Shown in pieces: positions 1 to 7,296 of a stretch of 64,000 bases of DNA (the stretch's first letter is position 1; each line of letters opens with the position of its first letter). Below the pieces are notes generated by a model. That model was not told the DNA's origin and made no database searches. It saw only the letters and a program-made list of their open reading frames with translations. The DNA is from Collimonas fungivorans (GTDB taxonomy: Bacteria; Pseudomonadota; Gammaproteobacteria; Burkholderiales; Burkholderiaceae_D). Where the stretch lies: NCBI RefSeq assembly GCF_001584145.1, contig NZ_CP013232.1, positions 744,001 through 808,000 on the forward strand, given 5' to 3'. The translations under genes and the position numbers were made by a program.

Positions 1-1174
1 TGTAGTTGGAAGACATGGTCATGCCGTAAGCGCCGGCCGACATCAGCGCCAGCAGGTCGCCGGCTTCGATCGCCAGCGAACGGGAGCGCGCCAGCCAGTC
101 GCCCGATTCGCATACCGGTCCGACCACGTCGTACACCTGGGTTGCCGTGCTGCGCTGGCCGACAGTCTGCACGCCATGCCAGGCTTCGTACAATGCCGGC
201 CGCATCAAGTCGTTCATGGCGGCATCCACCACCGCAAAATTCTTGGCTTCCGAATGTTTCAGGTACTGCACTTCGGTCAGCAGGATGCCGGCATTGCCGA
301 CAATCGAACGGCCCGGTTCAAACATCACCTTGATCGGCGCGCCCTGGTATTTTTCTTCACGCCAGGCATTGATGCGGGCAAACAGGCGGCCCAGGTAGTC
401 GCCGATCACGACCGGCTGTTCATCGTCATAGGTAATGCCGATACCGCCGCCGATATCCAGATGATGCAAATGGATGCCTTCGCTCGCCAGCCGGTCAACC
501 AGCTCGATCAGCTTGTCCAGCGCTTCCAGCATGGGCGCGTCGTCCAGCAGCTGCGAACCGATGTGGCAATCGATGCCGGCGACGTCGATGTGCGGCAGCG
601 CCGCGGCGGTGCGGTAGCAGGACAGGGCTTCGTCGTAGGCCACGCCGAATTTGTTTTCCTTGAGGCCGGTCGAGATGTAAGGGTGGGTCTTGGCGTCGAC
701 GTCAGGATTCACGCGCAGCGAGATGGCGGCGCGTTTTCCCATGGCACCGGCAACTTCGTTCAGGCGGTGCAGTTCCGGCACCGACTCGACGTTGAAGCAG
801 AGGATGTCGTGCGACAAAGCCAGGCGCATTTCCTCGCGCGATTTGCCGACGCCGGAAAAAATTACCTTGGACGGATCGCCGCCGGCGGCGATTACGCGCA
901 ATAATTCGCCACCCGAGACGATATCGAAACCGGAGCCGAGCTGATTCAGCACTTGCAGCACAGCCAGGTTGGAGTTGGATTTGACCGAATAGCAGATCAG
1001 CGCGCCATCCGGTTCCTGGCTGTGTTGCTTGCAGGCATTTGCGTAAGCTGAAAAATTGGCTGTCAGCGCGGCTTTGGAGTAGACGTAGGTGGGGCTGCCA
1101 AATTGCTGCGAAATGGCGTTCAGCGCGACGTTTTCAGCGTGCAGGACGCCATTCTTGTATGAAAAATACGACAT
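1..1174 (-). CDS. lysA: Diaminopimelate decarboxylase, C-terminus beyond window
   Basis: PLP-dependent decarboxylation of meso-diaminopimelate to L-lysine, the last step of lysine synthesis in the cytoplasm. About 391 codons are visible, starting with [18 protein letters not shown] at the complement of 1172-1174; the family is about 415-420 residues long, so only the last few residues lie outside. The PLP-lysine motif YSVKSN is read near 990, and the protein continues through the alanine-racemase-like barrel. The start lies ten bases downstream of the lptM stop, so lptM and lysA form one unit read leftward, an arrangement common in proteobacteria. No frameshift was seen in the visible part. 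Confidence 0.95.
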   Translation of the reverse strand, partial: MSYFSYKNGVLHAENVALNAISQQFGSPTYVYSKAALTANFSAYANACKQHSQEPDGALICYSVKSNSNLAVLQVLNQLGSGFDIVSGGELLRVIAAGGDPSKVIFSGVGKSREEMRLALSHDILCFNVESVPELHRLNEVAGAMGKRAAISLRVNPDVDAKTHPYISTGLKENKFGVAYDEALSCYRTAAALPHIDVAGIDCHIGSQLLDDAPMLEALDKLIELVDRLASEGIHLHHLDIGGGIGITYDDEQPVVIGDYLGRLFARINAWREEKYQGAPIKVMFEPGRSIVGNAGILLTEVQYLKHSEAKNFAVVDAAMNDLMRPALYEAWHGVQTVGQRSTATQVYDVVGPVCESGDWLARSRSLAIEAGDLLALMSAGAYGMTMSSNY

Positions 1175-1183
1175 AGAGGCAAC

Positions 1184-1429
1184 TTATCTGGTGACGGGTA
1201 TTGTTGTTGGTATATCCACGGCTTCCGGCTGCGCCGGGGTAATGGCTTCGTCAGATGTCGCTGGGGCAACATTCGGCTTGGCTGGCGCCGGGGCGGTCCT
1301 GACAATAGGCGGCGGCAGCTTGGCCGGCATGAACAGCGGGCCTTTCTGGCCGCAGGCGGCCAGGCTGAGCGTAACGGGGATCATGGCAACGATCGCTACG
1401 ATACGCGGCAAATCAAAAATAGGCTTCAC
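1184..1429 (-). CDS. lptM: LPS-assembly small lipoprotein LptM (YifL-like)
   Basis: An 81-residue lipoprotein. An N-terminal hydrophobic stretch ends in the lipobox LAAC (Cys26), followed directly by GQKGPLF, the signature of the YifL/LptM family. In Escherichia coli LptM helps the LptD/LptE outer-membrane LPS translocon mature; the role here is inferred from the family. The rest is a Pro/Ala-rich, low-complexity tail, as usual for the family. It is immediately upstream of lysA and divergent from cyaY, with only 41 bases between it and the cyaY start codon, so the two promoters must overlap. Confidence 0.9.
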   Translation of the reverse strand: MKPIFDLPRIVAIVAMIPVTLSLAACGQKGPLFMPAKLPPPIVRTAPAPAKPNVAPATSDEAITPAQPEAVDIPTTIPVTR

Positions 1430-1470
1430 GGATTAGAATCACAGTTTAACGAAATGGATTGGAGTGTAGC

Positions 1471-1797
1471 ATGACAGAATCAGAATTCCTGGCTGCGGCG
1501 GAGGCCGCCCTGGGCAAGATCGAGACCGCGCTGGAGCAGGCTGCCGACCATACCGACCTGGATGTGGAATGCAGCCGCAGCGGCAATGTGCTGGAAATCG
1601 AATTTGTCGACAACGGCAGCAAGATCATCGTCAACAGCCAGGCGCCGATGCAGGAATTATGGATTGCCGCCAAATCCGGCGGTTTCCACTACCGGCAGCA
1701 GGGCGGCAGCTGGGTCAATACCCGCGACGGTACAGAGTTTTTTGCCGCACTGTCGGGCATGATCAGCGCCCAGGGCGGTGTGCCGGTAGTGCTGTAA
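1471..1797 (+). CDS. cyaY: Iron-sulfur cluster assembly protein CyaY (bacterial frataxin)
   Basis: Frataxin homologue of 108 residues (family about 105-110) that binds iron and modulates cysteine desulfurase activity during Fe-S assembly in the cytoplasm. An acidic N-terminal helix (MTESEFLAAAEAALGKIE) is followed by the beta-sheet with LEIEFVDNGSKIIVN and the conserved QELWIAAKSGGFHY. The ATG at 1471 is preferred over an in-frame TTG at 1459 because GGAG at 1461-1464 sits six bases before it. It is divergent from lptM-lysA. Confidence 0.93.
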   Translation: MTESEFLAAAEAALGKIETALEQAADHTDLDVECSRSGNVLEIEFVDNGSKIIVNSQAPMQELWIAAKSGGFHYRQQGGSWVNTRDGTEFFAALSGMISAQGGVPVVL

Positions 1798-1966
1798 ATT
1801 TTTCTTGGCGGCGCGGCTGGGCAAGCGATTTCTCCGGCCGCATTTGTCGTAAGATATGAACAATACAATGTTGTTTTGATACGCTCGCCGGCCGGCAGGG
1901 TTTTGGGCCTGAAAAAAAACGGTAGCAAGGAGTTGTTCAACGCTGTTCAACTATCGATAGCCACCA

Positions 1967-3094
1967 ATGAACACGACAATCAGCACGATAATAAGCAGGG
2001 ATTCGGAAGAACCAGGTGATTCGAGTTCGGCCTGCGACGCGGCAGGTTATCGATCTCGGCCATTGGCGAGGAATGGGATGCAAGCCGTGCTACTGGCTTG
2101 CGCATTGCTGGCCGCGACGGTGGGTGCACCAGCTGCGGCAGGGGCCGCCAACGCTCCCGCTGCGGCCGGTGCGACCACCCTGCAGGCGAACAGCGGTGCG
2201 GCCGAAACGCCCCGGCACTGGGCTGCGGACACCAGCAACGGCTGTAAGGTCTGGAGCCCGGGGGCGCTCAACCGCGACGTCACGGTGCGCTGGAGCGGGC
2301 GCTGCGAGAACGACCTGGCGCAAGGTCCCGGCACCGTGCGCTGGCTCAACAGCAACAAGCAGGTGTCCGAGCTGACCGGCAACATGGAGCAGGGAAAAAT
2401 GCGCGGCCACACCACGGGCGTGGAAGAACCCGGCAATCGTTTTGACGGCATGTTTATCGACTCCCTGCCGGAAGGTGAAGGCAGGGTGACTTTTGTCGAC
2501 GGCTCCGTGTATAGCGGACAATGGCATCGCGGCCACCAGCTGGGCTACGGGATCATGACATTTCCGCCGGCGCACCCGCAATACCAGGAGATGCTGAGCG
2601 ACGGCAAAGGCCGGCGAGCCGAGAATGGCATCTATGTGCTGCGCGGCTGGTGGGAGGGAAAAGACTTCATCCTCCCATGCGACAGCGAGGATGAGTGTGA
2701 AAAGGCCGTGGTAGTCATGATGAAGCGCGAACAAGCTGCGGCGGCTGCCAAGGCCGGTGTGGTCGCTCCGGCGCCGGTGGCTGTCCCGGCTGTAGAACCT
2801 GCCGTACCTGCAACGCCGGCGCCGGCAGTTCCCGCGGCGGAGCCTGCGGCAACACCATCGACCCTGCCTGCCATGGAGTCAACTGCACCGCCGGCAACGC
2901 CCGCCACGGAACCTGCGCCAGCAACACCGCCGCCCGGTGCGCCTGATATCCAGCCGCTGCCGGCGGCAACCGCGCCGATACCGGAACCCGCCATGGAGCC
3001 GGTGCCGGCCGAGGTGCCTGTGCCGGAACCAACAACCCCTGCTACCTCGGATGCCGGATTCGGCGTCCCGCTTACCATAAACGGATTCAGCTGA
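1967..3094 (+). CDS. Secreted MORN-repeat-like protein with Pro/Ala-rich tail
   Basis: No specific function recognised. A 375-residue ORF with an Ala-rich hydrophobic segment at about residues 38-65 that looks like a signal peptide preceded by a long, Arg-containing n-region. A second Met (ATG 2078) has a much better ribosome binding site (GAGGA at 2068-2072), so the protein may begin there. Residues about 90-210 carry MORN-like repeats (GPGTVRW, FDGMFIDSLPEGEGRVTF, YSGQWHRGHQLGYGIMTF). Residues about 255-360 are a degenerate Pro/Ala/Glu repeat region, probably a flexible linker across the periplasm or cell wall. The stop overlaps the next start (ATGA), so the two are translationally coupled. 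MORN repeats often mediate membrane or protein contacts; the role here is unknown. Confidence 0.75.
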   Translation: MNTTISTIISRDSEEPGDSSSACDAAGYRSRPLARNGMQAVLLACALLAATVGAPAAAGAANAPAAAGATTLQANSGAAETPRHWAADTSNGCKVWSPGALNRDVTVRWSGRCENDLAQGPGTVRWLNSNKQVSELTGNMEQGKMRGHTTGVEEPGNRFDGMFIDSLPEGEGRVTFVDGSVYSGQWHRGHQLGYGIMTFPPAHPQYQEMLSDGKGRRAENGIYVLRGWWEGKDFILPCDSEDECEKAVVVMMKREQAAAAAKAGVVAPAPVAVPAVEPAVPATPAPAVPAAEPAATPSTLPAMESTAPPATPATEPAPATPPPGAPDIQPLPAATAPIPEPAMEPVPAEVPVPEPTTPATSDAGFGVPLTINGFS

Positions 3095-3738
3095 TGATGC
3101 ATGCACCGCCTATTTCTGACACAAGCAAATCCACAGGTTTACCAAGCGCACGCCGGCAACCATGGCTGGCACTGATCTGCACCATTCTTTTAACATCGTC
3201 GATGCCAGCCGCACGCGGGCAAATGAAGGCGGACCTGCCCGGCGCCAAGGCTACCGCTGCGGGACCGAAAAACCTGCTGGCGGAAGCGGCGCGCAGCGTC
3301 GGCATCAAGCAGTGCCAGCCGGCCATCACGCGGTTGTCGGCGCTGGCCATCAACGGCACCGGCGCCCACGATGTACTGGTGGACTGGGACCGCGCCCATC
3401 CGGATCGCGGGCCGTTCTTTTCCTTGACCGGGATCGAATATGCCGGCGCTTCGGCAGCGGTATCCATCACCGCGGTGCCGCAGGACGGCGGCGCCTGTTC
3501 GGTGTCGGCCGAGCGCATTTCGATCGCCCCGTATTCATGCAAGAGCATTGCCGACACCGAATTGAAAGGCTATAGCGCCACGCCTTTGCTGCCGACTTTC
3601 ACGGTTTATGTGTCGCCGGCCGAGCCGGGCGGTTCGGTATCCCTGGTGGATTCGCCGCCGGGCTGCCTGATCATCCGCCGTTATGTGCAGTACGGCTGGA
3701 CCGAGCAGACCAAAATGGCGGCGCCGGCGCGCAAATGA
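3094..3738 (+). CDS. Hypothetical secreted protein
   Basis: Not recognised. It is a 214-residue protein with an N-terminal signal sequence: positively charged SARRQPW, a hydrophobic core ALICTILLTSS, and a likely cleavage near AARG. The mature part has several Cys (KQCQPA, GGACSVS, PYSCKS, PGCLII) that could form disulfides in the periplasm, and a beta-rich composition. Start and stop of the neighbouring MORN gene overlap by one base. It lies 34 bases before the first DUF2827 gene in the same direction, so the five genes up to 7234 may be one transcript. Confidence 0.65.
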   Translation: MMHAPPISDTSKSTGLPSARRQPWLALICTILLTSSMPAARGQMKADLPGAKATAAGPKNLLAEAARSVGIKQCQPAITRLSALAINGTGAHDVLVDWDRAHPDRGPFFSLTGIEYAGASAAVSITAVPQDGGACSVSAERISIAPYSCKSIADTELKGYSATPLLPTFTVYVSPAEPGGSVSLVDSPPGCLIIRRYVQYGWTEQTKMAAPARK

Positions 3739-3772
3739 CAGACACGATGCATCCTTACTTTGAATCCAAGAC

Positions 3773-4906
3773 ATGAGCACAGGCACTTTGCGTATCGGCA
3801 TCACCATCGGTTTGCACCAGGAAAACGAATCGCTGTGGAACAACGGCATCAAGCAAAATGCCGTGTACCTGGCTGAAACGTTAAAACAATGCCCAAGCGT
3901 AGCTTCGGTGCACCTGGTCAATACCACCGCGATCGCCATCACCGCGGCGCTGCCATGGGACCAGGCGCGCTGGCCGACCGTGACTTTCGAGCAGGCCAAG
4001 GACAACCTGGATGTGCTGATCGAACTGGGCGGCCAGATCAGTGCCGACCAGACTGCTTACCTCAAGACGCAAGGATGCCGCCTGATATCCTATTGTTGCG
4101 GATTCGAGTATGTGCATGTGATGCAATCGGTATTGTTCAACCGGCCGATGTGGGGCTACGACCTGTTCGTCAACCAGCGCTACGATGCGATCTGGATGGT
4201 GCCCCAGGTTGCCACCAACAGCCAGTCCTACTTCGAGACCCTGCGCCGGCGGCCGGCGCAAGTGGTGCCGTTTGTATGGGATCCGATCTTCGTCAACCAG
4301 CGCAGCCACGGTTTTGAACATCACGGCGAATATCGTCCGCGCTCCGGTCCCAGGCGGCTCACCGTGATGGAGCCGAATAACGATATCGTGAAATTCTGCA
4401 TGTATCCTGCGTTCATTGCCGAAGAAGCCTATCGGCAGCAGCCGCAAGATATCGAAATCCTGCAGGTCACCAATGCCGAGCGGCTGGCGCGCGAGAGCAA
4501 GGAATTCATTGCCGTGATGAACCAGCTGGATATCGTGCGCGAACACAAGGCGGTGTTCCTGGGGCGCTTCGACACGCCGCAGTTCCTGAGCCAGATGACC
4601 GATGTGGTGATTTCCCATCAGATCGAGAATGCGCTGAATTATTTTTATTTCGACGTCTGCTGGCAAGGTTATCCGCTGGTGCATAACGCTTACATGTGCA
4701 GCGACCTCGGTTACTACTACGAGGGCAACAATGTGAAAGAAGGCAGCCGCAGGCTGCTCGAAGTACTGAACTCGCACGACGCCGGCTGGCAGGATTATCT
4801 GGCGCGCCAGCGGCAGGCGATGAGCCGCTACCTGCCCGGCAGCCCGCAGGTGACGGCCGAGTATGAACGTTTGCTGGCGGCTTTGCTGCAACAGCCGATA
4901 GCATGA
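3773..4906 (+). CDS. DUF2827 family protein, copy 1 of 3 (putative glycosyltransferase)
   Basis: A 377-residue soluble protein of the DUF2827 family, known to me mainly from Burkholderiales and without an established function. Features shared with the next two genes: the N-terminal beta strand RIGITIG followed by LWNNGIKQN, DVLIELGGQ near residue 85, the middle MEPNNDIVKF, and the C-terminal SHQIENALNYFYFDVCW followed by YPLVHN. The last motif (Glu plus a Gly/Pro turn near the end of a Rossmann-like half) resembles the donor-binding part of GT-B glycosyltransferases, which is an inference. No signal peptide or membrane helix is visible. It is the first of three tandem paralogues. Confidence 0.8.
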   Translation: MSTGTLRIGITIGLHQENESLWNNGIKQNAVYLAETLKQCPSVASVHLVNTTAIAITAALPWDQARWPTVTFEQAKDNLDVLIELGGQISADQTAYLKTQGCRLISYCCGFEYVHVMQSVLFNRPMWGYDLFVNQRYDAIWMVPQVATNSQSYFETLRRRPAQVVPFVWDPIFVNQRSHGFEHHGEYRPRSGPRRLTVMEPNNDIVKFCMYPAFIAEEAYRQQPQDIEILQVTNAERLARESKEFIAVMNQLDIVREHKAVFLGRFDTPQFLSQMTDVVISHQIENALNYFYFDVCWQGYPLVHNAYMCSDLGYYYEGNNVKEGSRRLLEVLNSHDAGWQDYLARQRQAMSRYLPGSPQVTAEYERLLAALLQQPIA

Positions 4907-4934
4907 CCGGATGGTTTCTCATTTTTCCTAATTC

Positions 4935-6089
4935 ATGAAAAAAATCAATGTAGGCGTTTCCGTCTTCGCCGTCCAGGGCGCACAGCTCTGGTCCAACGGC
5001 ATCAACCAGAACCTGGCGTTCCTGGTGATGCTGCTGAAACAGAGCCCGCAAGTCGGCCGCGTATTTTTGCTGAACGGCGGCGACCTCGACCACATGCCTG
5101 AGGCAATGGGTCTGGGCAGCCTTGACGTGCCGCTGGTGCGGCCCGGCGACGTCACTTTCGAACTGGATGTGGTGATCGAAATGGGCGCGCAGCTGCCGCT
5201 CGAATGGCTGCGCCACGTCCGTGCGCTGGGCGTCAAGATCATCACTTTTTTTGTCGGCCACACCTATGCCGACAATGCCGAAGCGCCGATGTTCGAGGGC
5301 GCCAGCGGCCAGATTTTCAACGGCACGCCATGGCACGAAATATGGACGCTGCCGCATCACATGAAAAGCAGCGGCCCCCTGTTGCGCACCGTGTCGCGGG
5401 TGCCGGTGTTCGCCGTGCCGCACATCTGGTCGCCGCTGTTTATCCAGGGCCAGATCGACCAGGTCGAAAAAGACGGCCATCATTTCGGCTACCGGCCACA
5501 TGTCGGCGCTAGCGGCGCCGAACGGCCGGGCTGGCGCACGGCGATTTTCGAGCCGAATATCTCGGTCGTCAAAAGCTGCTTTATTCCGATGCTGGTGTGC
5601 GAGCAGGCATTCCGCCTGGACCGGCGTTCGGTGAACACCATGATGGTCATGAATACCGTGCACATGAAAGAACATCCGACTTTCAACCGTTTCGCCATCA
5701 ACCTCGACCTGACGCAGCAGCATAAGGCCAGCTACGAGCCGCGCGTGGCTTTTGTCGAATGCATGGCGCAGCAGAAGATGGATGCCGTGGTTTCGCACCA
5801 GTGGGAGTGCGGCCTGAATTATCTGTACTACGACACGCTCTACGGCGGTTATCCGCTGATCCACAATTCGGAATACCTGAAGGCTGGCGGCGTCGGCATT
5901 TATTATCCGGATTTCGAAGCCAGCGCCGGCGGCCATGCCTTGCTCGACGCCTGGAACCAGGAACCTGAATTCTGGGACGACTATAAAAAAGCGGGCGCGG
6001 CTTACCTGGGCAAGCTTGATCCGGCACGCCCTGAAAACGTGGAAGCATTTGTGAAAAGACTACAGCACACCGTGGAGGGCGGGGTATGA
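4935..6089 (+). CDS. DUF2827 family protein, copy 2 of 3 (putative glycosyltransferase)
   Basis: A 384-residue paralogue of the preceding gene, 28 bases downstream. It begins MKKINVGVSVFAVQG and carries LWSNGINQN, DVVIEMGAQLP, FEPNISVVKS and the C-terminal SHQWECGLNYLYYDTLYGG followed by YPLIHNSEYL. It is more similar to copy 3 than copy 1 by eye (MGAQL/MSAQL, the LYGxYPLIHNSE block), which suggests two successive duplications. Cytoplasmic; no signal or membrane helix. Its last four bases (ATGA) overlap the start of copy 3, implying coupled translation. A glycosyltransferase role is inferred only from fold-like motifs. Confidence 0.8.
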   Translation: MKKINVGVSVFAVQGAQLWSNGINQNLAFLVMLLKQSPQVGRVFLLNGGDLDHMPEAMGLGSLDVPLVRPGDVTFELDVVIEMGAQLPLEWLRHVRALGVKIITFFVGHTYADNAEAPMFEGASGQIFNGTPWHEIWTLPHHMKSSGPLLRTVSRVPVFAVPHIWSPLFIQGQIDQVEKDGHHFGYRPHVGASGAERPGWRTAIFEPNISVVKSCFIPMLVCEQAFRLDRRSVNTMMVMNTVHMKEHPTFNRFAINLDLTQQHKASYEPRVAFVECMAQQKMDAVVSHQWECGLNYLYYDTLYGGYPLIHNSEYLKAGGVGIYYPDFEASAGGHALLDAWNQEPEFWDDYKKAGAAYLGKLDPARPENVEAFVKRLQHTVEGGV

Positions 6090-7234
6090 GCCATCCCTTG
6101 AGTCATCCTCTGCCACAACGCAAGCTGCGTGTCGGCGTCACCCTGTACGTGCGTCCCGGGCCGCAATCGATATGGGAAAACGGCATCTTCCAGAACTGCG
6201 CATTCCTGGTGCAGTTGTTCAACCAGTCGCCTGCGGTCGAGCGCGCGGTGCTGGTGCTGGACGGCCAGACCGACCAGGTGAATGACGCCATGATGCTGGG
6301 CGACCTGGGGATAGACATGATCGGCCTGGAGCAGGCCATGGAAACCCTGGACGTGGTGATTGAAATGAGCGCCCAGCTGAACGAAGACTGGGTCAGGAGA
6401 TTCCGCGAACGCGGCGGACGTTATGCCTGGATGCGGGTCGGCAACGACTACGTGATCGACATCGAACGCGCCATGTTCAACAAGCCGCATGGCGGCCTAT
6501 GCAGCGACAAGCCCTACGATGCGGTGTGGACCCTGCCGGAGTACCTGCGCAGCTGCAAGGACTATTTCGGCCTGACGGCGCGGGCGCCGGTGCACATCGT
6601 GCCGCACCTGTGGACGCCGCTGTTCTTTGCCAAGGGCATCGCCACGCTGCCCAGCCATCTCAGCTACGGCTACCAGCCGGGTAAATCGCGCTGGCGGGTG
6701 TGCAGCTTCGAACCCAACGTCTGCATGGTGAAAACCTCGCTGCTGCCGATGCTGGCATGCGAAGAGGCATATCGGGCGCAGCCGGCATTCCTGCAGCACC
6801 TCAGCGTCTGCAATACCTTGCACCTGAAAGAGCACCTGAAGTTCTCGCAATTTGCGCGCTCGCTGGATGTGGTGAACCATGGCCTGGCTTCTTTCGAAGG
6901 ACGCTTTGCGGTGTATGAATTCATGGCCAATTACGGCGATTGCATCATTTCGCATCACTGGGAAAACGGCCAGAATTACCTGTACTACGAAGCTTTGTAC
7001 GGTGCTTATCCGCTGATCCACAACTCGGAGTTCATCAAGGATTACGGTTACTACTATCCGGAATTCGATTCTTTCGCCGGCGGCCAGGCGGTATTGCAGG
7101 CGTTTGCCACGCATGACGCGCAGCTGGAGGATTACCGGCGCCATGCCCAGGCCTTGCTGCGCACGCTGGATGTAAGCCTGCCGGAGAATATTGAAATTTA
7201 TACCCGGCGCCTGCTGGATCTGTATTCGAATTAA
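6086..7234 (+). CDS. DUF2827 family protein, copy 3 of 3 (putative glycosyltransferase)
   Basis: A 382-residue third paralogue. The N-terminus is slightly longer (MSHPLSHPLPQRK) before the common core LRVGVTLYVRPGP and IWENGIFQN. It retains DVVIEMSAQLNEDW, FEPNVCMVKT and the C-terminal SHHWENGQNYLYYEALYGA with YPLIHNSEF. The start overlaps the stop of copy 2 and the gene is closed by a strong hairpin terminator four bases after the stop, so it ends the operon. Three intact tandem copies suggest three related transferase steps on one glycan, but no sugar-synthesis genes lie next to them. Confidence 0.8.
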   Translation: MSHPLSHPLPQRKLRVGVTLYVRPGPQSIWENGIFQNCAFLVQLFNQSPAVERAVLVLDGQTDQVNDAMMLGDLGIDMIGLEQAMETLDVVIEMSAQLNEDWVRRFRERGGRYAWMRVGNDYVIDIERAMFNKPHGGLCSDKPYDAVWTLPEYLRSCKDYFGLTARAPVHIVPHLWTPLFFAKGIATLPSHLSYGYQPGKSRWRVCSFEPNVCMVKTSLLPMLACEEAYRAQPAFLQHLSVCNTLHLKEHLKFSQFARSLDVVNHGLASFEGRFAVYEFMANYGDCIISHHWENGQNYLYYEALYGAYPLIHNSEFIKDYGYYYPEFDSFAGGQAVLQAFATHDAQLEDYRRHAQALLRTLDVSLPENIEIYTRRLLDLYSN

Positions 7235-7239
7235 AAAAG

Positions 7240-7270
7240 GCTTCCCTGACCGGTTCAGGGAAGCCTTTTG
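7240..7270. terminator. Bidirectional rho-independent terminator
   Basis: The inverted repeat ggcttccctga / tcagggaagcc encloses a short ccggt loop. It is preceded by an A run and followed by a T run (cttttgttt), so it can end both the rightward DUF2827 operon and the leftward PBP1A transcript. Confidence 0.85.
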
Positions 7271-7296
7271 TTTGGCTGGCAGCCTGCCAGGCGTGA

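Noticed and set aside
176..904. Long plus-strand frame over lysA
   Set aside because: It mirrors lysA in the opposite strand, has His/Arg/Gln-rich antisense composition and no family resemblance.
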